The notes: generated from the sequence alone by a model not told the origin. Counted from the stretch's first letter, positions 18,198 through 27,663 are shown. The stretch: DNA of 64,000 nucleotides from Serratia odorifera (GCF_900635445.1 NZ_LR134117.1:4340001-4404000); one strand, 5' to 3'. Numbers and translations: made by a program.

Positions 18198-19568
18198 TAC
18201 GCCTCCTGCTGGAAGGTTTTCAACACCTGCATAAACGCGGCGCTGCTCTGCTGTTGCAGCGCATGTTGTCCCTGCTCGATCACTTGCCGTCCGCCGACAA
18301 ACACGTCGCGAATCTGCTCTTTACCGCCGGCGAACAGCCAACGGTTGAGAATGGAGGCATCAGGCGCGGCAGCAAGGTAGGGATCGTTACCGTCCAGCAC
18401 CAGCCAGTCGGCACGATAACCGACCGTCAGTTGACCTAGCGCCACGCCGCATGCCTGCGCACCGCCCTGCAACGCCTGCTGGTACAGCACATCTGCTACC
18501 GCTGGCTGTTGTGCGGTGGTCAGACGATTGCGGCGCCGATCGCGCAGCCGCTGACCATATTCAAACCAGCGCAACTCTTCCACCACGTTGAGGGATACAT
18601 GGCTATCGGAGCCGATCCCCCAACGCCCCTGTTGTTGCAGATAGCGGTCGCCCGGGAAGATGCCGTCACCGAGATTGGCCTCCGGTGGTCAGACACAGCC
18701 CGGCCACCGCCTGACTGCGCGCCAACTGCGCCAGTTCACCGTCATCCAGATGGGTGGCATGCACCAGACACCAGCGCGCATCAACCGGCAGATGTTCATA
18801 CAGCCAGGCAACCGGGCGCTGGCCGCTCCAGCTCAGGCAGTCGTTAACCTCTTTCTGCTGTTCGGCAATGTGAATATGCACCGGCAGCGCACGGTCGGAC
18901 GCGGCCAGCACCTGCTCCATTTGCCTGAGTTCCACGGCACGCAACGAATGGAAGCACAGCCCATGGTTCTGCAACGGCACGCCGGCCAGTTGCCCGGCCA
19001 GGGTTTGCTGCTGCGCCAGATAACCGTCAACGTCCTGAATGAAACGCCGCTGTCCGTCCTGCGCCGGCTGGGCGCCAAATCCGGCGTAGCTGTACAGGAC
19101 CGGCAGCAGCGTCATGCCGATCCCCGCCTGCCGTGCCGCCTGACTGAGCCGCCCGGTCATTTCGCCACGATCGGCATATGCCCTGCCGTACTCATCGTGA
19201 TGCAGATAATGGAACTCCGCCACCTGGGTATAACCCCCCTTCAGCATTTCGATATACAGCTGACGCGCGATAATTTCGACCTGTTCCGGCGTCAGACGCT
19301 GTACCAGGCGGTACATCAGATCGCGCCAGGTCCAGAAACTGTCCTGCGGGTTGCCAGCCACCTCCGCCAACCCGGCCATGACGCGTTGAAACGCATGGGA
19401 ATGGAGGTTAGGCATGCCGGGAACCACGTCACCCTGCAGACGTAGACAGCCTTCCGGGTTCGATTTTGGGGTAACCTTGGCAAGAAAACCGTGGGCGTCG
19501 ACGTCCAGCCGGACATCATGGGCCCAGCCGGTGGCAAGCAATGCACGGGGAGCAAAATAAGCAGGCAT
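18197..19568 (-). CDS. hutF: Formimidoylglutamate deiminase HutF, single frameshift
   Basis: An amidohydrolase-superfamily enzyme, about 456 codons, that converts N-formimidoyl-glutamate to N-formylglutamate and ammonia. Metal-ligand motifs are visible: NLHSHAFQ near residue 57, the histidine in HIHIAEQ and HATHL further on. As read, an extra C at 18683-18684 (+ strand CCGG, giving GGAGGCC in the coding strand) shifts the frame right after CLTT. Removing it gives CLTTEANLGDGIFP and an intact C-terminus including GIGSDSH. The start MPAYFAPRALL at 19568 is chosen over the upstream ATG. Confidence 0.88.
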
Positions 19569-19628
19569 GGCAGTATTCCAACGTTGGTATAAGGGCGAAA
19601 GCGCGCGACACGCGCATTTGTAAGCCAA

Positions 19629-19669
19629 TTGTATATTTCTGGTTAATTGACCACTACTTGTATATACAT
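19629..19669. promoter_or_regulatory. HutC-type operators between hutF and hutC
   Basis: TTGTATAT at 19629-19636 and the near-palindrome TTGTATATACAT at 19658-19669 resemble the perfect site TTGTATATACAA before hutI. HutC repressors bind sequences of this type. The location lets the repressor control hutFD and its own gene. Confidence 0.6.
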
Positions 19670-19733
19670 ATACATACGCCAGCAGCAACAGTAAACTGGT
19701 GTTATGATATTTTTATTTGACGAGGTTAACGTC

Positions 19734-20489
19734 GTGGTGGATCAACCGACCGTGTTACAGCTGGCTGCTGCAATGAGCGATACCCCTGCCCCCATTTATC
19801 AGCGGGTGAAGCAGGCTATCGTCAATCAAATCCGTGCGGGTCATTGGCAACCGCATCAGCGCGTGCCGTCGGAAAGCGAACTGGTGGCGGAGCTCGGCGT
19901 CAGCCGTATGACCATTAACCGCGCGCTGCGTGAACTGACCAGCGAAGGCTTCCTGATCCGCATGCAGGGCGTCGGTACCTTTGTTGCCGAAGCCAAAGCG
20001 CATACCGCGCTGTTGGAAGTGCATAACATCGCCGATGAAATCGCCGCGCGGGGTCATCGCCATAGCAGCAAGATCCTGGAGTTCAAGGCGCGAGCCGCCA
20101 GCGATGAAGAAGCCAGCGCGCTGGGCATTTCGCCGGGACAACAGCTGTTTTACTCGCAGATCGTTCATTACGAAAACGAGATGCCGGTGCAGTTGGAAAA
20201 CCGCTGTGTCAATCCGTTGGCAGCACCCGATTATATGGCGCAGAATTTCGATCGGGTTACGCCCTATATCTACCTGACCCAAGCCGCGCCGCTGACCGCC
20301 GGCGAGCATATCGTCGAAGCGGTGACGCCAACCCGTCAGGAACGCGACTTGCTGCAGTTGGAGGATCACGAACCTTGCCTGCTGATTCATCGCCGCACCT
20401 GGTCAGGGAAAACCGTGGTGACCTCTGCCCGCCTGCTGTATCCCGGCAGCCGCTATCAGCTGTTTGGCCGCTTCACCAACGAGGTGTGA
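19734..20489 (+). CDS. hutC: Histidine utilisation repressor HutC (GntR/HutC family)
   Basis: About 251 residues: an N-terminal GntR winged helix (PIYQRVKQAIVNQIRAGHW, then VPSESELVAELGVSRMTINRALREL) and a C-terminal UTRA ligand domain. In this family urocanate is the inducer. A GACGAGG ribosome site at 19719-19725 favours the GTG codons at 19734 or 19737; an ATG at 19704 gives a hydrophobic ten-residue extension. It is divergent from hutFD and upstream of hutIG. Confidence 0.92.
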   Translation: MVDQPTVLQLAAAMSDTPAPIYQRVKQAIVNQIRAGHWQPHQRVPSESELVAELGVSRMTINRALRELTSEGFLIRMQGVGTFVAEAKAHTALLEVHNIADEIAARGHRHSSKILEFKARAASDEEASALGISPGQQLFYSQIVHYENEMPVQLENRCVNPLAAPDYMAQNFDRVTPYIYLTQAAPLTAGEHIVEAVTPTRQERDLLQLEDHEPCLLIHRRTWSGKTVVTSARLLYPGSRYQLFGRFTNEV

Positions 20490-20596
20490 GATGATGGGGG
20501 CGATAGCCCCCGTTAGTTACCGGCGATCACATCCTGATAACAAATTTCCCGCCCTGCTCTTGCCGCATGCCGATGAATGCGCTAGGTTGTTTTTAA

Positions 20597-20608
20597 TTGT
20601 ATATACAA
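20597..20608. promoter_or_regulatory. HutC operator before hutI
   Basis: A perfect 12-bp palindrome, TTGTATATACAA, 20 bases before the hutI start codon, placed to block transcription or translation initiation of hutIG. Confidence 0.75.
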
Positions 20609-20628
20609 CCATGTGGGAGTTGGTCACC

Positions 20629-21849
20629 ATGTCCTCCGAAATTCACTGCGACAGCCTGTGGTATGGCGCAGACCTTGTCACCATGCGCGACGGCAAATAT
20701 CACATTCTGCATGACGGGGCCATCGCGGTACGCGACGGTAACATCGTCTGGATTGGCCAACGTGCAGCGTTACCAGCGATTAGCGCGACCAAAACGGTAG
20801 AGTTTGACGGCGGCATTATCACTCCAGGCCTGGTGGACTGCCATACGCATCTGGTGTTTGGCGGCGATCGCAGCGCCGAATTCGAGCAGCGACTGAACGG
20901 CGTCAGCTACGCCGAGATCGCCGCACAGGGCGGCGGTATCGTTTCCACCGTGAAGGCCACCCGCGACACCGACGAACAACAGCTGTTGCAGCAGGCGCTG
21001 TTTCGCCTGAAACCGCTGCTGGCAGAAGGCGTGACCTGCGTTGAAATCAAGTCCGGTTATGGCCTGACGCCGCAAAGCGAACTGAAAATGCTGCGGGTGG
21101 CACGCCGGCTGGGCGAACTGCTGCCGGTCGAGGTAAAAACCACCTGTCTGGCAGCCCATGCGTTGCCGCCGGAATACGCCGGTCGGGCTGACGACTATAT
21201 CGATTTGGTGTGCGATACCATCATTCCCGAAGCTGCCGCGGCCGGGCTCGCGGATGCGGTTGATGCCTTTTGCGAGCATTTGGCCTTTTCGCCACAGCAG
21301 GTGGAAAAGGTGTTCGCCGCCGCCGAGCGTGCCGGTCTGCCGGTCAAACTGCATGCCGAGCAGCTGTCTGCGTTGGGCGGTAGCGCGTTGGCGGCGCGTC
21401 ATCACGCCCTGTCTGCCGATCACCTTGAATATGCCACCGAACAGGATGCACAGGCGATGGCCGCCGCCGGTACCGTGGCGGTGTTGCTGCCAGGCGCCTA
21501 TTACCTGCTGCGTGAGACCCAGTGCCCACCGATCGCGCTGTTCCGTAAACACCAGGTGGCAATGGCCATCGCCAGCGATGCCAACCCGGGCACGTCGCCG
21601 GCTCTGTCGCTGCGTCTGATGATCAACATGGCCTGCACGCTGTTCCGTCTGACACCGGAAGAAGCGCTGGCCGGCGTCACCCTCAATGCCGCCAGGGCCT
21701 TGGGGTTACAGCACAGCCACGGCTCGCTGGAAAGCGGCAAAGTGGCGGATTTTGTCCATTGGCCGTTATCACGCCCGGCTGAACTGGCTTATTGGTTGGG
21801 TGGGCAACTGCCCTGTACGGTGATTTTCCGAGGAGAAGTACGTCAATGA
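20629..21849 (+). CDS. hutI: Imidazolonepropionase HutI
   Basis: A 406-residue amidohydrolase opening the imidazolone ring to N-formimidoyl-glutamate, the third step of histidine breakdown. Metal ligands sit in DCHTHLVFGG near residue 67, KLHAEQLS near 240 and IASDANPGTSP near 315. The ATG at 20629 follows GGGAG and gives the usual family length. Its stop overlaps the hutG start (ATGA), showing coupling. Confidence 0.95.
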   Translation: MSSEIHCDSLWYGADLVTMRDGKYHILHDGAIAVRDGNIVWIGQRAALPAISATKTVEFDGGIITPGLVDCHTHLVFGGDRSAEFEQRLNGVSYAEIAAQGGGIVSTVKATRDTDEQQLLQQALFRLKPLLAEGVTCVEIKSGYGLTPQSELKMLRVARRLGELLPVEVKTTCLAAHALPPEYAGRADDYIDLVCDTIIPEAAAAGLADAVDAFCEHLAFSPQQVEKVFAAAERAGLPVKLHAEQLSALGGSALAARHHALSADHLEYATEQDAQAMAAAGTVAVLLPGAYYLLRETQCPPIALFRKHQVAMAIASDANPGTSPALSLRLMINMACTLFRLTPEEALAGVTLNAARALGLQHSHGSLESGKVADFVHWPLSRPAELAYWLGGQLPCTVIFRGEVRQ

Positions 21850-22649
21850 CCATTCGCGATCCGTTTCAATTTCATACCGGCACTCTACCGCTGCTGATCA
21901 GCATTCCGCACGCCGGCACCCGCTTGACGCCCGCGGTTGAAGCCGGCCTGACCGACGATGCACGGCCGCTGTCTGACACCGACTGGCACATTCCCCAGCT
22001 GTATGATTTCGCCCGGGCGATGGGCGCCAGCCTGCTGGTGGGCAATTATTCGCGTTTTGTCATCGATCTTAACCGCCCGTCTGACGATAAGCCGCTGTAT
22101 ACCACCGCCACAACCGGTCTGTTTCCCGACGTGCTGTTTGATGGCCGCGCCAGCTTCCAGCCGGGTAAAGCGCCGTCAGAGCAGGAACGCGCCGGCTATT
22201 TACAACACATCTGGCATCCCTATCATCAACAATTACAGGATGAGCTGGCACGCTTGAAAGCCAAACACGGCTACGCCATGCTGTTCGATGCCCACTCTAT
22301 CGCGTCGGTGATCCCGCGGCTGTTCGACGGCCAACTGCCGGATCTCAACCTCGGCACCAACGGAGGTGAAAGCTGTGCCACCGCACTGAGCGATCGGCTG
22401 CTGCGCCGTTGCGAAGATCAACAACGCTTCAGTTATGTGCTTAATGGCCGGTTTAAAGGTGGTTATATCACGCGTGCCTATGGCAAACCGGCTGAAAACC
22501 AGCATGCGGTGCAATTGGAGTTGGCGCAGGTGAATTATATGTCCGAACAATACCCGTTCGCTTTTGACGCCGAACGGGCTGCGCCGCTACAGCGTCTGTT
22601 GCAGCAATTGCTTGAAACCATGATTGCCTGGGGCGCAGCACAACGCTGA
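21846..22649 (+). CDS. hutG: N-formylglutamate deformylase HutG
   Basis: A 267-residue N-formylglutamate amidohydrolase producing glutamate and formate, the last step of the five-step histidine route. Conserved stretches are SIPHAGTRL near residue 19, FVIDLNRP near residue 72 and DAHSIASVIP near residue 145. It pairs with HutF in the same cluster. The longer frame from 21792 lies inside hutI and is not the start. Confidence 0.93.
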   Translation: MTIRDPFQFHTGTLPLLISIPHAGTRLTPAVEAGLTDDARPLSDTDWHIPQLYDFARAMGASLLVGNYSRFVIDLNRPSDDKPLYTTATTGLFPDVLFDGRASFQPGKAPSEQERAGYLQHIWHPYHQQLQDELARLKAKHGYAMLFDAHSIASVIPRLFDGQLPDLNLGTNGGESCATALSDRLLRRCEDQQRFSYVLNGRFKGGYITRAYGKPAENQHAVQLELAQVNYMSEQYPFAFDAERAAPLQRLLQQLLETMIAWGAAQR

Positions 22650-22992
22650 TTGCCCACTTAATTTATCCTCCGGGTCGTCACTTTCCTGGCCCGGAGGCAC
22701 CCTGCCTCTTCCTGCCCCATCCTGCTGCGTCCGGTTAAGCGCCAACAACGCTGGCATCTGATGTGCAATTTGCGTACTGCTTCGCAGTTTTAACTAAAAC
22801 AGCGTTCCCATTTTACCCCAGCGCACAAAACGGCGGCTGCCGACGCGCGTGCTGCGCCACAATCGGCGCAAAACCACTGCCCGCGGCAGAATAAGAAACA
22901 TCTGACTGAACCGTGCCAATCCCTATCAGTCCCAGTAGCCATCTGCTGAGACTGGAATTGATGCAGTCCGTCATGTCACTCTGGAGGCTACC
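22650..22992. other. Intergenic region after hutG
   Basis: No gene seen. A hairpin (CCTCCGGG at 22667-22674 with CCCGGAGG at 22690-22697) soon after hutG is a likely 3'-end structure without T run. A CTGGAGG ribosome site ends the region. Confidence 0.55.
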
Positions 22993-24531
22993 ATGTCCGA
23001 TATCCCGCTAAACTGGCGCCAGGCCCATGCTGTCGCCGAACGGCTGCTGGCCGACTGGCAACGCCCAGGCGAGCCCGGTGGCGCGATTATCCTGTTTGAC
23101 GCCGAGCAGACGCAGGCCGTCGCCTGTGCCGGCCTGGCCGATCTGGCCCAGGGCACCCCCTTTAGCGCCGACAGCGTGGTTCGTTATGCCTCGGTCACCA
23201 AGCATATCTTCGCTGCGCTGGCGCTTAACGCCGTCGATGGCGCGTTGCAGCTCGATCAACCTATCGGCGATTTGTTGCCACAGCTGCGCGGCGAATTGGC
23301 GAAAGTTCGCGTCGGCCAGGCGCTGGATATGACCAGCGGCTTGCCCGACGTACGGGAAACCCTCGGCCTGCTTGGCATTTCTGGACATACCGTCAGCGAT
23401 GCCACGCCGGTGCTGGAGTTTGTTTATGGTCTGAACCGGCTCAACTTCCCACCCGGCAGTGAAATCAGTTACAGCAATACCGGTTATCGGCTGGTGGAGG
23501 CCGCGCTGAACGCGCAAGGTCACACGTTTGATCGACTGGTGCAACAACACATCGCCGAGCCGCTGGCAGTCCAACTGAGGGCGCCTGAGAGCTGGTTCGA
23601 TATCGTTGCGGGACTGGTGCCCGGCTATTGGCCCACGCCTCACGGCTGGCAGTTGGCCAGCAACGGACTACACCTATCGGCATCGGGCAGCCTGACCGGC
23701 AGCGCCAACGCCCTGACCCGCTGGCTGCAGTCTCTGCTGGCAGATCGCGGGCCAGGCGCTGGCGTACTGGCGCAGTTAAGCGCTGCGCGGCGTTTAGCCA
23801 ATGGCCAGCTCAGCGATTATGGCCTCGGTATGGCGCATACCAGGTTGGGAGCGCAGCGCCTGTTGGGGCACGGCGGTTCGCATGCCGGCTATAAAACCCA
23901 CTTCCTGCTGGCAGCCGATCGCAGCGCGGGCATGGTGCTGGTAGCCAATCGCGAAGATTGCGACAGTTTCAACATCGCCTTGCAGGTGATGGCCGCCTTG
24001 TTGGGGGAAACCCTGCCGCCGCGCAGTGATGCCATACCCGATGGCATCTATGCCAGCGTGGCTGAGCCCTACTGGCTGGAAGTCAACGACGGCAACGTCG
24101 CCTATTTGGGTATCAGCGAACCACTGTACCAAGGAACGGATGGCTATGCCGTATCGCTGTCGGCGCATATGCCGATGCGTTTGCGCTGGAATGGAGAAGC
24201 GGTCGAAGGTGAAGTGGGACATGTCACACGGCATTTCTTGCCAGTAACGCTGAATAACGATTGCCTGAAACACGTACAGGGAGTGTGGTATCACCCGCAA
24301 TATCGTACTGCGTTTGAAATCCGCGGCGATCGGATACATATCGGCGTTGGCCCCGCAGCGCAGATCGGCAGGTTAAGCTCGCTGGGCCATGGCCGCATGC
24401 TGGTTGAATCGCAGGATGGCCCCTGGCTAAAACGTTTCTGTCTGTATTTCCGGGGTTATAGCGTCGATCTGATCGCCAACCGCAGCCGGGTGCTGACCTT
24501 TCAACGCAGCACCACCGGCCGTACCGACTAA
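22993..24531 (+). CDS. Serine hydrolase, D-aminopeptidase (DAP)-like, family S12
   Basis: A 512-residue penicillin-recognising serine hydrolase. The three catalytic motifs are present at S67-V-T-K70, Y160-S-N162 and H293-G-G, closely matching the spacing in Ochrobactrum D-aminopeptidase DAP (S62, K65, Y153, H287; 520 residues). The C-terminal 170 residues form two beta-barrel-like domains, as in DAP, that restrict the pocket. No signal peptide is visible, so it is probably cytosolic and not a resistance beta-lactamase. Substrate preference for D-amino-acid amides or peptides is inference. Confidence 0.8.
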   Translation: MSDIPLNWRQAHAVAERLLADWQRPGEPGGAIILFDAEQTQAVACAGLADLAQGTPFSADSVVRYASVTKHIFAALALNAVDGALQLDQPIGDLLPQLRGELAKVRVGQALDMTSGLPDVRETLGLLGISGHTVSDATPVLEFVYGLNRLNFPPGSEISYSNTGYRLVEAALNAQGHTFDRLVQQHIAEPLAVQLRAPESWFDIVAGLVPGYWPTPHGWQLASNGLHLSASGSLTGSANALTRWLQSLLADRGPGAGVLAQLSAARRLANGQLSDYGLGMAHTRLGAQRLLGHGGSHAGYKTHFLLAADRSAGMVLVANREDCDSFNIALQVMAALLGETLPPRSDAIPDGIYASVAEPYWLEVNDGNVAYLGISEPLYQGTDGYAVSLSAHMPMRLRWNGEAVEGEVGHVTRHFLPVTLNNDCLKHVQGVWYHPQYRTAFEIRGDRIHIGVGPAAQIGRLSSLGHGRMLVESQDGPWLKRFCLYFRGYSVDLIANRSRVLTFQRSTTGRTD

Positions 24532-24537
24532 ACCAGA

Positions 24538-25068
24538 CTAGGGCGTGCTGCGGGTTCTCACCGCCAGCAGCGCGTCAAACAGCCGCTGTTTATCGGCATC
24601 GCTCAGATTATGCTGTTGCAGTGCGTTGACGAACCCCTGACGCTCTGTTTCGCTAATCGGCCCAGCCTGCAAGCGCTGCGCCAGCCGTTGCAGTATGGCA
24701 CTGCTCAGGCGCGCGATCTGCGGCCGCACCTGGTTCAGCGGGCGCGGCTGCCAGTGCTGTTCCGGCTGCGATAACCAGTCGGCCCGATACCGGTATTGAA
24801 TCGCCTTGGCGACATCCATTTGCGCCATGACAAACGGTTTAATCGTGGCAGCATCCAGCCCTAGCGTTTCGGCTTCGGCCTGGGTACTGGCCAACACCTT
24901 GCTTTCCTGGGCCAGATCTTCAATCGGCAAATGCTGCTGCGCTTTATAGCCGGCCACGTCTTTCATCAATGACAGTCGCTGGTTGACGGTTTCGGCGAGC
25001 GGCTTAGCCTCGTTCGCCAACGTGGAGAAACTGCACAGTAAACCCGCTATCAGCATAATTTTAAACAT
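24538..25068 (-). CDS. Secreted chorismate mutase (AroQ gamma class)
   Basis: A 176-residue protein with an 18-residue signal peptide (cleavage after STLA). The helical AroQ domain reads VNQRLSLMKDVAGYKAQ... then VLASTQAEAETLGLDAATIKPFVMAQMDVAKAIQYRY, which contains the family catalytic arginine, lysine and glutamine positions. This periplasmic class converts chorismate to prephenate outside the cytosol; its role there is unclear. It converges with the DAP-like gene. Confidence 0.85.
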   Translation of the reverse strand: MFKIMLIAGLLCSFSTLANEAKPLAETVNQRLSLMKDVAGYKAQQHLPIEDLAQESKVLASTQAEAETLGLDAATIKPFVMAQMDVAKAIQYRYRADWLSQPEQHWQPRPLNQVRPQIARLSSAILQRLAQRLQAGPISETERQGFVNALQQHNLSDADKQRLFDALLAVRTRSTP

Positions 25069-25147
25069 AATCCCTCTGTTTTTTCCGTCTGCGAATCAGG
25101 CAATATAATGCAATGCGTTCAGGCGGATCATCTTTATTTTCGCCCAC

Positions 25148-25173
25148 AAAAAAGCCCTGCCGGAGCAGGGCTT
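25148..25173 (-). terminator. Intrinsic terminator of the CigR-like gene
   Basis: On the minus strand, stem GCCCTGC/GCAGGGC (25154-25160 with 25165-25171) with a four-base loop is followed by six T. It is 20 bases after the CigR-like stop codon. Confidence 0.88.
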
Positions 25174-25191
25174 GATATGTTTGCTTGCGTG

Positions 25192-25713
25192 CTAGTCGAA
25201 AACACCGTTAATTACGGAAGCGACAATCGCCGTGCTGAGCGCTACCAACACCAGATCGTCGCCGGCAACGCGCCATTCATAACCAGGATAATGTGGCAGT
25301 TGGCCCAGCAAGGACGCCGGTACGGCTTTCTTGGCGATGCCCGGAGGCAGCGGCTTGCCGCGTGCCAGGTTCTTGGCAATGCCCGGAGGCAGAGCCTGAT
25401 AGCCGGTCAGGCCATAGTTGAGAGCCAGCGGGCGCACACGATCGTAAGAAAGGTTAACGGACACCAGGTCGTTATTGCCGCCTTTGCCCTGTTTACCTTT
25501 GGCATGATCGCCGCTGTTACCGTTACCTTTACCGTTTCCATTACCGTTTCCATTACCATTGCCATGGTTGCCATGATTTGCACTGTTGCCATGACCGTTA
25601 CCATTGCCGCCGCCGTTGCCATTACCGCCTTTATCAGCGAAAACCGGTGCTGCGCTCATACCCAGTGATACGCACAGCGCCAGAGCTGTCAGGGTCATAC
25701 GACGTTTTTTCAT
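25192..25713 (-). CDS. CigR/RcnB family exported protein with Gly-Asn-rich segment
   Basis: A 173-residue exported protein (signal peptide to about residue 26, cleavage after VFA). After it comes a low-complexity stretch of about 50 residues made of Gly, Asn and His repeats (GNGNGNGK type), then a conserved C-terminal region with repeated LPPGIAK motifs and a final hydrophobic segment (LVLVALSTAIVASVING). This layout matches CigR, a Salmonella antivirulence protein, and the RcnB family. The repeat DNA also creates an open frame on the plus strand, which is a shadow. Confidence 0.8.
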   Translation of the reverse strand: MKKRRMTLTALALCVSLGMSAAPVFADKGGNGNGGGNGNGHGNSANHGNHGNGNGNGNGNGKGNGNSGDHAKGKQGKGGNNDLVSVNLSYDRVRPLALNYGLTGYQALPPGIAKNLARGKPLPPGIAKKAVPASLLGQLPHYPGYEWRVAGDDLVLVALSTAIVASVINGVFD

Positions 25714-26183
25714 GATGTAACATCCTGCGTGGGGGAACTGAGATTACTATAAGTGTAGTTTACCCTATAAAGTATACGGAAAACTCTTATATTGTTTCCC
25801 CCTGCTCCGTGGGTCGCGGGGCAAACTGCCGTGGCGATCGCCACCAGCAATATATAATGCATAACCATTCGGTTTTACTGAGCGTTTACCTAAGATTTTT
25901 CTTGCGACGTAATAAGCGATGCCGTACTTTGGTCAGGTAACAAAAAAGAGTTAGCATGCTCTTTTTCGTCACGCCTCAAATTTTCATGTGATCCAAACAG
26001 GATAAGACACGTCTCTTTCCCGCCGCTTGGTGCGGGACTCTTTTTCTCTTTTGGCCGCGTCTGCACCAAACTGGTGCTTTATGTTGAGATTTCGTGGTTA
26101 ATATCTTAAATTTGACGGCTGAGAAACCTTAACCTCCCACGGTGGCCAGGTTGGCAACGGGTGGGCGTTCAGGAGCAAAAGTA
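25714..26183. other. Intergenic region with two T-tailed hairpins
   Basis: About 470 bases before a small HTH gene. A hairpin AAAAAGAG/CTCTTTTT lies around 25944-25967, and another (CCCGC at 26019-26023 with GCGGG at 26032-26036) is followed by five T at 26041. Both look like terminators of a short transcript running rightward, so a leader RNA or small RNA may be made here. No coding frame was found. Confidence 0.45.
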
Positions 26184-26363
26184 ATGCAAATGACCCTCAT
26201 GGAATACATCACTCTGCATTTTAACGGCGATCTTCACCGCTACGCGCAGGCGGAAGGCGTAAGCAGCGATCAGATCCGCCGCTGGATCGACAACGAATGC
26301 TATGTCATCAAGGGACGACTGGTTATGCCGGTTAAGCACCTGCCTGTCGAAGTCATGCAGTGA
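26184..26363 (+). CDS. Small Cro-like helix-turn-helix protein
   Basis: A 59-residue protein reading MQMTLMEYITLHFNGDLHRY and then AQAEGVSSDQIRRWIDNECYVIKG. The layout, a helix then a turn then a DNA-reading helix ending in RRWID, resembles small Cro/YdaS-like DNA-binding proteins. AGGAG at 26171-26175 sets the ATG at 26184. A strong terminator follows. Target and role unknown. Confidence 0.65.
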   Translation: MQMTLMEYITLHFNGDLHRYAQAEGVSSDQIRRWIDNECYVIKGRLVMPVKHLPVEVMQ

Positions 26364-26369
26364 TGCCAT

Positions 26370-26397
26370 AAAAAACCCCGTCGATGCGGGGTTTTTT
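26370..26397. terminator. Bidirectional terminator
   Basis: AAAAAACCCCG-TCGATG-CGGGGTTTTTT at 26370-26397, between the convergent small HTH gene and tsx. Both strands carry a hairpin followed by six T. Confidence 0.93.
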
Positions 26398-26413
26398 ATA
26401 TTCAGTGCCACAA

Positions 26414-27289
26414 TCAGAAATTGTAACCAACCACCAGATAGTAACCCCAGCCGGTAGACTTGATTGGCCCTTGCGGCGTGCCGATATCTACGCCATCTTG
26501 CCATTGACCGCCGTTATGGAAATAACGTGCAACTACCGAGTAATGCCAGTGATCGTAGTTCAGCGCCAGGATATGGCTGGATGCAATGGAATTGCTGGTG
26601 CGTGCCTGACGGCCGTTGACGGTGAAATCGTCCTTGCCCAGATCGGAGCCAAAATCAAAGTTGGTAAAGCCGATGTAATTCAGATTACCGCCCCATAGCT
26701 GGGTCAACGGCACAAAATATTTCACCTTGAAGCGGTAACCATCCCAGCTGTTCTGGTTGGCGGCACCGTAGTTCTGCCATTGGTATTTGGCATAAATGTT
26801 CATCGACAGGCTCATTGGCAGACCGGTATCGATGTCGGTACCCAGACCCATATACCAGGTGCTCTGGCGAGATGAATCGTTGCGTCCCATGTCATAGATG
26901 TAGTTGTTGGCGAAATACCATTCTTTAAACGGCCCGAAGCTGAGATCGGCGCCGGTCAGCTTGTCGATGGAAAAGCGCGGCTCGATTTCCATAAACAGCG
27001 GTGAACCTTTGTCCCAGATACCGCGATCCGGCGTATTGCCCACGCCAAAGAATTTCGGCACGTCGACGTAGCCATAGAAATCAAACCATTCGTGTTTGGC
27101 GAAGGCTTCGTATTCCAGATAGACATCGTTGTTCAACTGCGGTCCGAAGCGAGTATGGTAGCTCCCTACCACGTTCACGCTCTGATGCCACCAATCTGAA
27201 ACGTATTGACTGTCTTTGCTATCAGCCATTGATGATGCACTGTACGATGCTGCGAGAAGCACACCTGCTGCGAGAGCTATTTTTTTCAT
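26414..27289 (-). CDS. tsx: Nucleoside-specific outer-membrane channel Tsx
   Basis: A 291-residue outer-membrane beta-barrel with a 22-residue signal peptide (cleavage after SMA). Alternating aromatic strands and the C-terminal GWGYYLVVGYNF ending in phenylalanine are typical of barrel insertion. The sequence around YVSDWWHQSVNVVGSYHTRFGP identifies Tsx, the channel for nucleosides and deoxynucleosides. Confidence 0.95.
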   Translation of the reverse strand: MKKIALAAGVLLAASYSASSMADSKDSQYVSDWWHQSVNVVGSYHTRFGPQLNNDVYLEYEAFAKHEWFDFYGYVDVPKFFGVGNTPDRGIWDKGSPLFMEIEPRFSIDKLTGADLSFGPFKEWYFANNYIYDMGRNDSSRQSTWYMGLGTDIDTGLPMSLSMNIYAKYQWQNYGAANQNSWDGYRFKVKYFVPLTQLWGGNLNYIGFTNFDFGSDLGKDDFTVNGRQARTSNSIASSHILALNYDHWHYSVVARYFHNGGQWQDGVDIGTPQGPIKSTGWGYYLVVGYNF

Positions 27290-27663
27290 TTTATTACCAC
27301 ATGCTTAAAGGGCCATTTCCTGCCCGTTAGAAAAAATGACAAATGAGTCTGAATGACACCTGGCGTAACCAACGGTGAATCAATGCACATTCACCGCGCG
27401 CATTATAGAAATCACCGAGTGTAATAATCTGTGATCCAGTCACCCATTTCGCGAATAGGTAATCGATTGCGTTCACATTTGTCAAATTATGTTTCATGCA
27501 AATTCACAATCGCTGTGATTTTTGTCATGGGCGGACGTTTTTTATGCAGGATTCGTGCCCAATTCCACCAACAGCCGGCTATCGTCCAGGTTACATTTTT
27601 TGACGGAAGATGCCGGCGCGCAGCCGGCAGAGATGGAGAGCGAGGGGAGTAAAACTGACTAAC
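27290..27663. promoter_or_regulatory. tsx upstream region with CRP-like half-sites
   Basis: On the minus strand TGTGAACGCAATCGAT (27462-27477) and TGTGAATTTGCATGAA (27493-27508) each contain the TGTGA half of a CRP site with a poor second half. E. coli tsx is activated by CRP and repressed by CytR and DeoR, so a similar control is plausible. No gene lies in this gap of about 370 bases. Confidence 0.35.

Noticed and set aside
22993..24531. Antibiotic-resistance beta-lactamase
   Set aside because: Motifs and length fit the DAP-type aminopeptidase; there is no signal peptide for periplasmic export.
25108..25668. Plus-strand open frame of 186 codons opposite the CigR-like gene
   Set aside because: It is the complement of the Gly-Asn repeat DNA and yields threonine/valine/methionine runs with no family similarity.
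27491..27520. TTCACAATCGCTGTGAT near 27503-27519 as a CRP site
   Set aside because: The half-sites are inverted relative to TGTGA-N6-TCACA, so this is not a CRP palindrome; only single half-sites remain.
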